The notes below the pieces were generated by a model, which was not told the DNA's origin, ran no database searches, and saw only the letters and a program-made list of their open reading frames with translations. The position numbers and the translations under genes are program-made. Below, piece after piece: positions 7,648 to 15,077 of a stretch of 19,382 bases of DNA (its first letter is position 1; the number at the start of each line of letters is the position of its first letter). The stretch spans positions 1 to 19,382 of the forward strand of contig JAEYYW010000124.1 in NCBI GenBank assembly GCA_023428265.1, read 5' to 3'. The DNA is from Bacillota bacterium. Lineage in GTDB: Bacteria > Bacillota > Clostridia > Christensenellales > UMGS416.

Positions 7648-7686
7648 TTGAGACCGGAGGAACGTAATTTGAAAGGAATGAACACA

Positions 7687-8142
7687 ATGTCTAAAAAAAT
7701 GTCCGTCATGGGTGTGGGCCACAAGATCGCCCTGCCGACACTGCTGTGGCTGGCCGCTGCGGAAGCACTGAGCCTTGTTTTCAAACCGGCCTTCTCCATA
7801 TCCGGTGACCGCCAAACCCTTTTGATCATCGGCCTTGCCCTGATCGTCGTAGGTTTCTCGCTGAACCTTGCCGCCGCTTTCACGATGCTGAAAGCCACCA
7901 AGGACAGGAAGCTGGCTACCACCGGCCTGTACTCGGTCTTCCGCGACCCGATGTACACAGTGATGATCTGCCTCACGCTGCCGGGCCTGTTCCTGCTGTT
8001 CAACAGCTGGCTTGTGCTGCTGGGTGTGATCCCGGCCTATCTGGCCTACCGGGTGTTTGTGAAGGAAGAGCACAAATATCTGGAGGGGCTTTATGGCGAG
8101 CAATACAGGGATTATGTGAAGAAAGTGCCGGTGAAGATTTGA
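7687..8142 (+). CDS. Isoprenylcysteine carboxyl methyltransferase-like integral membrane protein
   Basis: Small membrane protein of about 151 residues of the ICMT / phospholipid methyltransferase-like family. Four hydrophobic segments are visible (about 10-28, 40-60, 90-110, 112-125). The family signature is recognisable: TTGLYSVFRDPMY (usual form G-Y-x-x-x-R-H/N-P-x-Y; here Asp follows Arg) and KEEHKYLEGLYGEQYRDYVKKVP near the C-terminus, the probable AdoMet-binding part. Start choice is uncertain. ATG 7687 has AAAGGA nine bases upstream; ATG 7678 and TTG 7669 are in frame, and TTG 7669 has GGAGG (7656-7660) eight bases upstream. The gene lies between two inverted copies of a repeat and is followed by a good terminator. 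The substrate is unknown. Confidence 0.82.
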   Translation: MSKKMSVMGVGHKIALPTLLWLAAAEALSLVFKPAFSISGDRQTLLIIGLALIVVGFSLNLAAAFTMLKATKDRKLATTGLYSVFRDPMYTVMICLTLPGLFLLFNSWLVLLGVIPAYLAYRVFVKEEHKYLEGLYGEQYRDYVKKVPVKI

Positions 8143-8167
8143 AAAGTATTGGAATCATGGGATAACT

Positions 8168-8193
8168 GGGCGGGCACGAACCCGCCCTTTGTT
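8168..8193 (+). terminator. Intrinsic terminator after the methyltransferase-like gene
   Basis: A perfect 7-bp GC stem (GGGCGGG / CCCGCCC) with a six-base loop is followed by TTTGTT, 26 bases after the stop codon at 8142. Confidence 0.75.
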
Positions 8194-8255
8194 CGTTGAC
8201 AGGCTGGCGGGCGTTCGGTATCATTCAAGCATAATTCCCAATAACCTGTTTCCTT

Positions 8256-8440
8256 GGGGGGTCCGGGGGATTGCAATTCCACCTCTGAGATGTGGAAATC
8301 AGGGCGATCTGGCCGAGCGACTGTTTGAGGAGGGCGAAGCCCGACGAGTTGTCGTCGGCCCGCACTGATGACAACATCGAAGAGGTCTTGGGAATTTGCC
8401 TCCCCCGGGGGTTTTTGGTACTTTTGCCCCGCAAAAGTAC
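8256..8440 (-). repeat. ~190-bp repeat, copy 2 (inverted relative to copy 1)
   Basis: Read on the minus strand from 8440 it matches copy 1 through most of its length: hairpin, AAATTCCCAAGACCTC-like block, GACAACTC block, CTCAAACAGTC block, and C-rich end. The opening hairpin is a perfect 10-bp inverted repeat (GTACTTTTGC / GCAAAAGTAC at 8418-8427 and 8431-8440). Several differences keep the conceptual protein similar (RQIPKTSS, DDNSS, LKQSLG). It fills most of the gap before the DUF1801-like gene. Confidence 0.8.
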
Positions 8441-8474
8441 TATAGGACAAGCAAGAGCCGAAGGGAGAATCACT

Positions 8475-8864
8475 ATGGAAAAAGACAACCTCCCCACCAC
8501 CATCGACGAATACATCGCCCAGTTCCCGCCGGATGTGCAGGAAAAGCTGCAGGCGCTGCGCCGGTGCGTCCGCGAGGCCGCGCCGGAGGCCGTGGAGAAG
8601 ATCAGCTGGGCCATGCCCACGTTTTATCTGAAAGGTAACCTGGTGCATTTCGCTGTTGCCAAGCACCACGTCGGCCTTTACCCCGGCGCTTCCGGCGTGG
8701 AGGCATTCCTGCCGGAGCTGGGAGGCTACAAAACCAGCAAGGGCGCGATACAGTTCCCGCTGGAAAAGCCGCTCCCGCTGGAGTTGGTCGGCCGGATCGT
8801 GCGCTTCCGCGTGGCGGAAAACACCGCCGCGGCAAGCGGGCAGCCAGGCAAGGCGGACCGCTGA
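8475..8864 (+). CDS. DUF1801 / YdhG-like protein
   Basis: Cytosolic protein of 129 residues of the DUF1801 group (YdhG/YobT-like, sometimes called iron-chaperone-like because of a frataxin-like fold). Family features visible are TIDEYIAQFPPDVQEKLQALR at the N-terminus, EAVEKISWAMPTFYLKGNLVHFAVAKHHVGLYPG in the middle, and KTSKGAIQFPLEKPLPLELVGRIVRFR near the end. The ATG at 8475 has GGGAG (8463-8467) seven bases upstream; a longer in-frame opening from 8292 runs through the repeat and is rejected. The biochemical role of the family is not firmly settled, and the neighbours do not clarify it. Confidence 0.87.
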   Translation: MEKDNLPTTIDEYIAQFPPDVQEKLQALRRCVREAAPEAVEKISWAMPTFYLKGNLVHFAVAKHHVGLYPGASGVEAFLPELGGYKTSKGAIQFPLEKPLPLELVGRIVRFRVAENTAAASGQPGKADR

Positions 8865-9108
8865 GGTTATGCATAAAAATAACACATTTCTCATTTTCAT
8901 GCAGGCCGTGCTCCTGCCGCACCGCCATGGTGCCGGCTTTGTGCACCTGCACAACACCGCTGTGAGTCGGAAAAAAGGAGCCTGTGCCCGCCCTTCAGGC
9001 ATTCCCCCGCAAGCCTAGTCATACCGCGTGTTTTGTAGCGTGAAAGCCGGTTGATTGTGCTTTTTCAATGTTCCATAGGGGTATCAAATATAAACTTTAA
9101 GTTGTTTG

Positions 9109-9128
9109 AATGTTAAAAGATTAACATT
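9109..9128. promoter_or_regulatory. Rex-like operator
   Basis: Perfect 8-bp palindrome AATGTTAA-AAGA-TTAACATT. Its core TGTTAA-N4-TTAACA is the clostridial Rex motif (TTGTTAA-N4-TTAACAA) with only the outer bases changed. It ends two bases before the -35 box of the hydrogenase promoter. Rex represses fermentation and hydrogenase genes when NADH/NAD+ is low, so this is a plausible control site. No rex gene is in the window. Confidence 0.6.
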
Positions 9129-9130
9129 TG

Positions 9131-9158
9131 TTGCAAAATTGCCATCAAGTTGTATAAT
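9131..9158 (+). promoter_or_regulatory. Promoter of the [NiFe]-hydrogenase operon
   Basis: TTGCAA (9131-9136) and a perfect TATAAT (9153-9158) with a 16-base spacer. Transcription would start near 9165, giving a leader of about 140 bases before the first ATG. Confidence 0.7.
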
Positions 9159-9176
9159 ATAGCGAGCTTACCGGAA

Positions 9177-9199
9177 TGGAACCGATTGCTCCGGTTCCA
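9177..9199 (+). promoter_or_regulatory. Leader hairpin of the hydrogenase operon
   Basis: Perfect 8-bp inverted repeat TGGAACCG / CGGTTCCA with a seven-base loop, just downstream of the expected transcription start. No T-run follows, so it is not a terminator as such; it may stabilise the 5' end or bind a regulator. Confidence 0.45.
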
Positions 9200-9306
9200 C
9201 TGCAATGCCGCTCATTGAAGACGCCTACCTCGACCCCGTGTGATCCGGCAGGCCGGTGCAGAGCGCAAAAGCCATCCGGCAACATAACTGGGGGAGAATG
9301 ACGCTG

Positions 9307-10743
9307 ATGGGTTCAGTTCTTCTGCTGTGTGCTGTTTTTGTCCCGATCGCAGGCTCCTTTCTGCTGCCTCTTGCCGGCATGAAAAGCAAATCGCTTCGCA
9401 ATGGCCTGGCCTTGGTGCTGGTGCTGGCGAGCTTTGGTGCGTCCGCCGCGCTGCTGCCCGATGTGCTTTCCGGCAGCGTTGTTTCGTTGCGCGCGGAGCT
9501 GCCGCTGGGCCTGAGCTTCAGCCTCATGGCCGACGGCCTTGCCGTGTTTATGGCGCTGGTGAGCTCTTTTGTGGCGGCGGTCATTGTGCTCTACTCCATG
9601 AGTTATGTGAGCCATTATGAGCATCAGAACGAATATTACCTGATGGTCGTGCTGTTCATCGGCGCGATGATGGGGCTGGTATACTCCACCAACCTGATTT
9701 ATCTCTATCTCTTCTGGGAAATCTCCGCCGTTGCCTGCTGGCGGCTCATCGGCTTCTTCCGCGAGAAGGAATATGTGCTGCGGGCCGACAAGGCAATGCT
9801 GATCACCGTGGCCGGCGCGCTCGTGATGCTGCTGGGCTTTGTGATGATCTATACCCAATACGGCACCTTTGACCTCAAGGAGCTCCGCGGCAAGGCGATA
9901 TCCGACTGGGCTGTGGTGCTGATCCTGTTTGGCATTTTGAGCAAGTCCGCCACGCTGCCGCTGCACACCTGGCTGCCCGACGCCGGTGTGGCCCCCTCGC
10001 CGGTCACCAGCCTGCTGCACGCCGCGGTGCTGGTGAAGATCGGCGTCTACGCGTTTGCCCGGCTCTTTCTCAACACCTTTGTGCTGCCCGACGTGTGGCA
10101 CACCGTTGTGCCGGTGATCGCGGCGGCCAGCGCGTTGGTTTCAGCCGGCGCGGCCATTGTGGAAACAGACATCAAGCGCATCGTGGCCTATTCCACGGTG
10201 AGCCAGCTGGCTTTCATCCTGCTGGGCCTGGCGTCCGGCAGCAAGATGGGCGCCGCCGGCGGCCTGCTGTATATCATGATGCACAGCCTGGCCAAGGGCG
10301 GATTGTTCCTGTGCGCCGGCATTGTGGAGCAGAAGACACACACCAAGGACGTCCGCAAGCTGGGCGGCCTTGTCAGGACCATGCCGGTCACCGCGGCGGC
10401 CTTTGCCATTTGCGCTTTTTCGGTGATGGGTTTGCCGCCGCTGGGCGGGTTCTTCGCCAAATACATGGTGATCAACGGCGCGGTGGAAGCCGGCCAGAGC
10501 TGGATGGCCGCCGTGTTTGTGCTGGGCGCTGTGCTCACGGTGATTTACCTGCTCCGCGTGTTTGCGCTAGTGTTTATGGGTGAGTATAAGGGCGGGCAGG
10601 AGCCGCCCAGGGAGGGCTCCCGCACCATGGTCGCCTCGGTGGTGGCGTTGGCCGCGCTGTCCATCCTGGCCGGTGTCTTCATCGTCTTCCCCTCCAACTT
10701 CACGGCGCAGATCGTTGACGGGATGGCGGTGATGCTGAAATGA
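9307..10743 (+). CDS. Group 4 hydrogenase antiporter-like membrane subunit 1 (NuoM/N, MrpD-like)
   Basis: Integral membrane subunit of 478 residues of the proton-conducting antiporter family, with about 14 hydrophobic helices. The residues expected in the ion path are present: Glu128 in LYLFWEIS, Lys203 in LSKSATLPLHTWLPDA, Lys234 in VLVKIGVYAF, the HSLAKGGLFL segment, and a late-helix Lys in GGFFAKYMV. It therefore looks competent for proton or sodium translocation. The start is ATG 9307, with GGGGGAG ten bases upstream; ATG 9298 sits too close to that site. It is the first gene of the operon, and its stop overlaps the next start as ATGA. Assignment to NuoM versus NuoN or MrpD needs a tree. 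Confidence 0.88.
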   Translation: MGSVLLLCAVFVPIAGSFLLPLAGMKSKSLRNGLALVLVLASFGASAALLPDVLSGSVVSLRAELPLGLSFSLMADGLAVFMALVSSFVAAVIVLYSMSYVSHYEHQNEYYLMVVLFIGAMMGLVYSTNLIYLYLFWEISAVACWRLIGFFREKEYVLRADKAMLITVAGALVMLLGFVMIYTQYGTFDLKELRGKAISDWAVVLILFGILSKSATLPLHTWLPDAGVAPSPVTSLLHAAVLVKIGVYAFARLFLNTFVLPDVWHTVVPVIAAASALVSAGAAIVETDIKRIVAYSTVSQLAFILLGLASGSKMGAAGGLLYIMMHSLAKGGLFLCAGIVEQKTHTKDVRKLGGLVRTMPVTAAAFAICAFSVMGLPPLGGFFAKYMVINGAVEAGQSWMAAVFVLGAVLTVIYLLRVFALVFMGEYKGGQEPPREGSRTMVASVVALAALSILAGVFIVFPSNFTAQIVDGMAVMLK

Positions 10744-12575
10744 ACAGCGCAATTTTGTTGTTCCCGGTGCTGATTCCTCTGGCGGCCGCGCTGTGCGTGT
10801 TCCTGCTGCCGAAGTCGGACAAATGGGTCAAGATCGTGTTTGCCCTGATTGCCACGGCGGCAAACCTGGCGCTTTCCATCCTGCTGATGGGCCGCGAGCT
10901 CTCGTTCGCGCTGCCCTGGGGCGCCGGCATCGAGCTCAACTTCAGGCTCTACAACTTCAGCGCCTTCATCGGCCTTGCCGCCAACGGGTTCGGGCTGCTG
11001 ATCGCGCTCTATGCCTCGTCCTTCATGAAGGGCAAGCCATACCCCCGCATGTTCTGGGCGTTTTTGCTGCTCACGCTGGCCTTTGTCAATGGCGCGGTGC
11101 TGGCCAACAACCTGATCGTGCTTCTGTTCTTCTGGGAAGGCTTGCTGGGCATTCTGTTCGCGATGATCCTGACCGGCGGCATCCGGGCGTCCAAGACGGC
11201 GGTGAAGGCCCTTGTGCTCAACGGCACCGCCGACCTGTGCATGATGCTGGGCATCGGCATGACGGCCCATCTGGCCGGCACAACAACGATGGATAAAATC
11301 AGCGGCCTGCCGGTGGAGGGCCTCGGGGCCGCGGCGTTTGCGCTGATGATGGTCGGCGCGATTGCCAAAGCCGGCTCCATGCCGTTTCACAGCTGGATCC
11401 CCGACGCGGCGGACGACGCCCCCACGCCCTTCATGGCCTTTCTTCCGGCGGCGCTGGAAAAGCTGCTGGGCATCTATCTGCTGGTGCGCGTGAGCATGGA
11501 CCTGTTCAAGTTCCAGCCCGGCACCGCGATGAGCGTTGTGATGATGACGATCGGCGTGGTCACGATCCTGCTGGCCGTGATGATGGCGCTGATCCAGAAG
11601 GACTACAAGCGCCTGCTTTCCTACCACGCCATCAGCCAGGTGGGTTATATGATCCTGGGCATCGGCACGGCGCTGCCGGTGGGCATTGCCGGCGGCCTGT
11701 TCCACATGATCAACCACGCGATGTATAAATCCGGCCTTTTCCTCACCGCCGGCTCGGTGGAGAAGCAGACCGGCACCACCGATCTGAAAAAGCTGGGCGG
11801 CCTCGGGCGCAGGATGCCCGTCACGTTTGCCTGTTTCCTTATCACGGCCGCCGCCATCTCCGGCGTGCCGCCCTTTAACGGCTTCTTTTCCAAGGAGCTG
11901 ATCTTTGACAGCGCATTGGAAAGCGGCTGGATCTTCTATCTGGGCGCCGCCCTTGGCGCGTTTTTGACCGCCGCGTCCTTTTTGAAGCTGGGCCACGCGG
12001 CATACTTCGGAAAACCCGGTGAGGCAGTAAAGGATGTCAAAGAAGCACCGCTGCCCATGCTGGTGCCGATGCTTGTGCTGGCGGCGCTCTGCACGCTCTT
12101 CGGCGTTTGGAACGCGCTGCCGCTGCAGGGCCTCATTGAGCCGGTGCTGGGCCACCGGCTGGAGGGCGAAACGTTTGCCGGCCTGCCGCACAATTGGGCG
12201 CTGGTTGCCGTCTCGCTGGCAGTGCTGCTGCTGGCCGTGCTCAACCACTTCTACGGCGTGAAGAAAACGGGCAAAGGCCTGGGCGCGGTGGACCACATCC
12301 ACTATGCCCCCGGCTTGCGCCAGATTTATGACGCTGCCGAGAAGCGCTGGTTTGACCCTTATGAGCTGGGCATGAAGCTGGTGAATGGTTTCTCCAAGGT
12401 GCTGTTCGCCATCGACCGGGCCATCGACTGGGTGTTCAACCATTTCTTTGCCTGGGCGGCGGGCGGCCTGTCCTGGCTCATCCGCAAGCCCCACAACGGC
12501 ACGCACTGGATGTATCTGCTTTGGGTGCTGGGGGGCATGGTGGTTGTGGCTGCGATGTTCTTTGCGGTGTTTTAG
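10740..12575 (+). CDS. Group 4 hydrogenase antiporter-like subunit 2 (NuoL/HyfB-like)
   Basis: The largest antiporter-like membrane subunit, 611 residues, close to the usual NuoL length. Key residues are Glu133 (FFWEGLLGIL), Lys210 (AIAKAGSMPFHSWIPDA), Lys241 (ALEKLLGIYLL), the NHAMYKSGLFL segment and Lys in FNGFFSKELIF. A C-terminal extension after about residue 510 includes a long amphipathic stretch (RWFDPYELGMKLVNGF onward) before a final membrane helix. This resembles the lateral-helix arrangement of NuoL, which braces the membrane arm. The ATG overlaps the upstream stop as ATGA, indicating translational coupling. A ~240-bp structured gap follows before the next subunit gene. Confidence 0.9.
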   Translation: MNSAILLFPVLIPLAAALCVFLLPKSDKWVKIVFALIATAANLALSILLMGRELSFALPWGAGIELNFRLYNFSAFIGLAANGFGLLIALYASSFMKGKPYPRMFWAFLLLTLAFVNGAVLANNLIVLLFFWEGLLGILFAMILTGGIRASKTAVKALVLNGTADLCMMLGIGMTAHLAGTTTMDKISGLPVEGLGAAAFALMMVGAIAKAGSMPFHSWIPDAADDAPTPFMAFLPAALEKLLGIYLLVRVSMDLFKFQPGTAMSVVMMTIGVVTILLAVMMALIQKDYKRLLSYHAISQVGYMILGIGTALPVGIAGGLFHMINHAMYKSGLFLTAGSVEKQTGTTDLKKLGGLGRRMPVTFACFLITAAAISGVPPFNGFFSKELIFDSALESGWIFYLGAALGAFLTAASFLKLGHAAYFGKPGEAVKDVKEAPLPMLVPMLVLAALCTLFGVWNALPLQGLIEPVLGHRLEGETFAGLPHNWALVAVSLAVLLLAVLNHFYGVKKTGKGLGAVDHIHYAPGLRQIYDAAEKRWFDPYELGMKLVNGFSKVLFAIDRAIDWVFNHFFAWAAGGLSWLIRKPHNGTHWMYLLWVLGGMVVVAAMFFAVF

Positions 12576-12580
12576 CTCGC

Positions 12581-12732
12581 TCCGCCGCCTGGGGCGGCAC
12601 CTCCCTTAAAAACTCCGACAGGGCCGCACTTGTCCCCCTCTTGAGGGGGATGTCACGAAGTGACAGGGGGAGTCTTTAAATCCCCCCTGGCCCTGTGGAG
12701 CCATCCCCCCTTGAATATTTGCCTTTGGCAAA
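12581..12732 (+). repeat. Structured intra-operon repeat, copy A
   Basis: A gap between two hydrogenase subunit genes holds a chain of hairpins. Module 1 is GCCGCC-TGG-GGCGGC (12584-12598). Module 2, 12628-12673, contains CCCCCTC/GAGGGGG and a TCAC-GAA-GTGA hairpin. An outer pairing joins 12613-12625 with 12689-12700. A small TTTGCC-TTT-GGCAAA hairpin sits at 12718-12732. Modules 1 and 2 recur at 15083-15187. The transcript must pass through, so these could be processing or stabilising elements. Confidence 0.8.
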
Positions 12733-12817
12733 AACAAGGGCGGGTAGGGAATCGTTTGTGTACGGGCGGGGCTCTGTACCCTCCCACGAATGTTAGAAAT
12801 TGATCAGAGGAATCATC

Positions 12818-14227
12818 ATGCCAGCATTCTTTCTCCTGATCCCCCTGGCGGGCGTCATATTGCAAAACGTTATGAGCCGCAAACGCGGTGAAAAGGCCGC
12901 GCCCTGGATCACCGGCGTGGTGTGCGCCGCGTTGATGGCAATGGCGCTCACGCCGTCGCTGCCGCTTTGGCAGTGGCTGAGCGACAGGATCAACCTGCCT
13001 TTTGGCTACACCATGGCCATGGACTTCATGGGCTCGGTGGCGCTCTTCACGATCGCGCTGGTGGCGCTGATGGCGGTGGTGCTCAACAACGGGTGCGACA
13101 GCCTGAATTTCGCCAACCTCACGCTGATGGCCGTGATGGGCATGAGCGGCGTGGTGCTGGTGCGCGACCTGTTCAGCGTCTACATCTTTCTGGAGCTCAC
13201 CGCCGTATCAAGCTATGTGCTGATCTCCATGCGCAAGGAGCGGGAGGGGTTTGAGGGCGCGTTCCAATATCTGGTGCTTTCGGCGGTGGCCACGATCCTG
13301 ATGCTGACTGCCATCGCGCTCATCTATCTCACGATCGGCAAGCTCGATTACGCGGCGCTGGCGCAATATCTCTCTGCCAACACCGGTGCGATGAGCCTTG
13401 CGATGAAGGCCGCCGTGATCCTGCTGGCCTCCGGCTTTGCGATCAAGGCCGGGCTGGTGCCGTTTCACGGCTGGGTGCCGGGGGCTTACACAGCCGCCCC
13501 GCCGGCCGTCTCCGTGCTGCTGGCCGGCATTGCGACCAAGGCCGGCGGCGTCTACGTGATTCTGAGGCTCATGCACGACGTGCTGGGCGCCGCGGGGCTG
13601 GGCATGCCCTTCATGGTGCTGGGCGCGGTGAGCATTGTCGTGGGCGCGCTGGCCGCCATCGGCCAGAAAGACATGAAGCGCATGCTGGCCTGGTCCAGCG
13701 TGAGCCAGGTGGGCTATATCATCCTGGGCGCGGGGCTGGGCACGAAGCTCGCGCTGCTTGGCGCGCTGCTGCACTTCTTCAACCATGCCGTTTTCAAGTC
13801 GCTGCTGTTCGTCAACGCCGCCACCGTGGAGGCCCAGGCCGGCACCCGCGACATGGACCAGCTGGGCGGGCTGGCAAACCGCATGAAAATCACCGGGGGC
13901 ACCTCGGTGGTGGGTTTCCTCTCCACGGCCGGCGTACCGCCGCTCTCCGGCTTCTGGAGCAAGCTTTTGATCATTATGGCGCTTTGGCAGGCGGGCTATG
14001 CCGCCTTTGCCGTCGTGGCGCTACTGGCCAGCGTGATCACGCTGGGCTATTTCCTGATCCTGCAGCGCAAGGTGTTTTTCGGCAAGCTGCGGGAAGGCTT
14101 TGAGAATATCCGCGAGGGCGGGGCAAACTACACGGTGCCTGCTCTCATTTTAGCCGGGATCACCGTGGCCGCGGGCATCGCGATGCCCTTCCTGCTGGGC
14201 TGGCTTCAGTCCATGAAGTTGTTTTAG
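12818..14227 (+). CDS. Group 4 hydrogenase antiporter-like subunit 3 (MrpD/NuoM/N-like)
   Basis: The third antiporter-like membrane subunit, 469 residues. Ion-path residues present are Glu126 (YIFLELTAVSSY), Lys210 (FAIKAGLVPFHGWVPGAY), Lys241 (IATKAGGVYVILR), the HFFNHAVFKSLLF segment and Lys in LSGFWSKLLI. The motif GWVPGAYTAAPPAVSVLLAG is typical of MrpD/NuoN relatives. ATG 12818 is chosen because AGAGGA lies six bases upstream; a TTG at 12800 is in frame but precedes that site. It lies 242 bases downstream of the NuoL-like gene, beyond a structured repeat, but runs the same way and belongs functionally to the same complex. Confidence 0.88.
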   Translation: MPAFFLLIPLAGVILQNVMSRKRGEKAAPWITGVVCAALMAMALTPSLPLWQWLSDRINLPFGYTMAMDFMGSVALFTIALVALMAVVLNNGCDSLNFANLTLMAVMGMSGVVLVRDLFSVYIFLELTAVSSYVLISMRKEREGFEGAFQYLVLSAVATILMLTAIALIYLTIGKLDYAALAQYLSANTGAMSLAMKAAVILLASGFAIKAGLVPFHGWVPGAYTAAPPAVSVLLAGIATKAGGVYVILRLMHDVLGAAGLGMPFMVLGAVSIVVGALAAIGQKDMKRMLAWSSVSQVGYIILGAGLGTKLALLGALLHFFNHAVFKSLLFVNAATVEAQAGTRDMDQLGGLANRMKITGGTSVVGFLSTAGVPPLSGFWSKLLIIMALWQAGYAAFAVVALLASVITLGYFLILQRKVFFGKLREGFENIREGGANYTVPALILAGITVAAGIAMPFLLGWLQSMKLF

Positions 14228-14259
14228 CGCCTGAGAACGAAACCCGAGGGGGTAGAGCT

Positions 14260-14766
14260 TTGGATTCCAACACGCTGGTATATGGGTTGCTGCTTTTGGG
14301 GCTGGTGGTCTCAACGGCGTGCACGGTGATGATACGCAGCCTCATCAAATCTGCCATTGCGCTGGCCGTCACGTCGGCGGTGCTCACGGTGATCATGTTT
14401 TTGCTGGGGGCCACTTTGGCCGCCGTGCTGGAGCTTTCGGTGTGCGCGGGCCTGATCACGGCCGTGTTTGTGAGCACGGCCAGCCTGACCAAAAACCTCA
14501 CCACCGAGCAGCAGGTTGCCGCATCCCGAGAGCGCGCGAAGAAAACCATCTGGCTGCCGCTGCTGCTGGCCGCCGTGGGCATCGTCGCGCTGCTGGTCTT
14601 CCCAAACCTGCCGCTGGTGCTGGCCAATGTGCCCGCTGACGACGCTGCTGCCCGCGAGGCGCTCTGGAACAGCCGGCAGCTGGATATCCTGGGCGCGATC
14701 CTGATCGTGCTGGCCGGTGTGTTCGGCGTGGTCGTGCTGTTCAAAGGAAAGGCGGTGAAGCACTGA
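14260..14766 (+). CDS. NuoJ/MbhD-like membrane subunit of the hydrogenase (TTG start)
   Basis: Membrane protein of 168 residues. Early helices (TLVYGLLLLGLVVSTACTVM and SAIALAVTSAVLTVIMFLLGATLAAVLELSVCAGLITAVFVS by position 75) match the NuoJ pattern of a helix, a gapped helix and a buried acidic residue; they also resemble the MbhD/DUF4040 type of group 4 hydrogenases. After a soluble loop (NLTTEQQVAASRERAKK) come two more helices. The start is TTG 14260, with AGGGGG (14247-14252) seven bases upstream; no usable ATG exists before residue 23. Its stop overlaps the next start as TGATG. Placement just before a NuoK-like gene matches the nuoJ-nuoK order of complex I operons. Confidence 0.75.
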   Translation: MDSNTLVYGLLLLGLVVSTACTVMIRSLIKSAIALAVTSAVLTVIMFLLGATLAAVLELSVCAGLITAVFVSTASLTKNLTTEQQVAASRERAKKTIWLPLLLAAVGIVALLVFPNLPLVLANVPADDAAAREALWNSRQLDILGAILIVLAGVFGVVVLFKGKAVKH

Positions 14767-15068
14767 TGCTGCTCACGCTGTTTATCATGGGTGTGGCGAT
14801 GGTGTTCGCCGCCGGCATCTACAGCCTGATCACCACCAGAAACCTGATCCGCGTGGTCATCTCGCTGGAGGTGCTCACCAAGGCCGTCACACTTTTGATC
14901 ATCCTGGCCGGCGTGATGACGGGCCGCATGGCTGAGGCGCAGACCTTTGCGATCACGCTCATTGTGATTGAAGTGATTGTGACGGCCATCGCCGCCGGTA
15001 TTGTGATCGGCGTGTTCCACCACAACGACTCGGTGGACACAAGGAAGCTGACGAACCTCAAAGAATAG
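14766..15068 (+). CDS. NuoK/MnhC-like membrane subunit of the hydrogenase
   Basis: Membrane protein of 100 residues with three predicted helices, the standard size for NuoK. Both buried glutamates of the family are present: Glu35 in RVVISLEVLTKAVTLL and Glu69 in TFAITLIVIEVIVTAIAAG. They form part of the proton path linking the NuoH/A/J region to the antiporter-like subunits. The ATG overlaps the NuoJ-like stop by one base (TGATG). A 209-bp gap with a structured repeat separates it from the NuoA-like gene. Confidence 0.88.
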   Translation: MLLTLFIMGVAMVFAAGIYSLITTRNLIRVVISLEVLTKAVTLLIILAGVMTGRMAEAQTFAITLIVIEVIVTAIAAGIVIGVFHHNDSVDTRKLTNLKE

Positions 15069-15077
15069 AACGACTCC

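Larger units (their letters stand above)
8865..9306. other. Long intergenic region with the hydrogenase operon control elements
   Basis: The first part (to about 9060) contains only a weak 50-codon reading frame (8869-9018, MHKNNTFLIF) without a ribosome binding site, which I do not call. From 9060 to 9165 the sequence is AT-rich and holds the Rex-like palindrome and promoter. From 9165 to 9306 it forms the operon leader with a strong hairpin. Confidence 0.7.

Noticed and set aside
8292..8474. N-terminal extension of the DUF1801-like protein through the repeat
   Set aside because: The extension is translated repeat DNA (copy 2), and the ATG at 8475 has a proper ribosome binding site and begins at the family's normal N-terminus.
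8869..9018. 50-codon plus-strand reading frame starting MHKNNTFLIF after the DUF1801-like gene
   Set aside because: It has no ribosome binding site and no recognisable family, and its low-complexity end looks like ordinary intergenic sequence; nothing supports translation.
10545..12506. Very long minus-strand open frame opposite the NuoL-like gene (also 16466-18436 opposite the large subunit and NuoH-like genes)
   Set aside because: These are antisense shadows of GC-rich coding sequence with His/Gln/Arg-rich, low-complexity translations and no domain; the plus-strand genes have clear family motifs.
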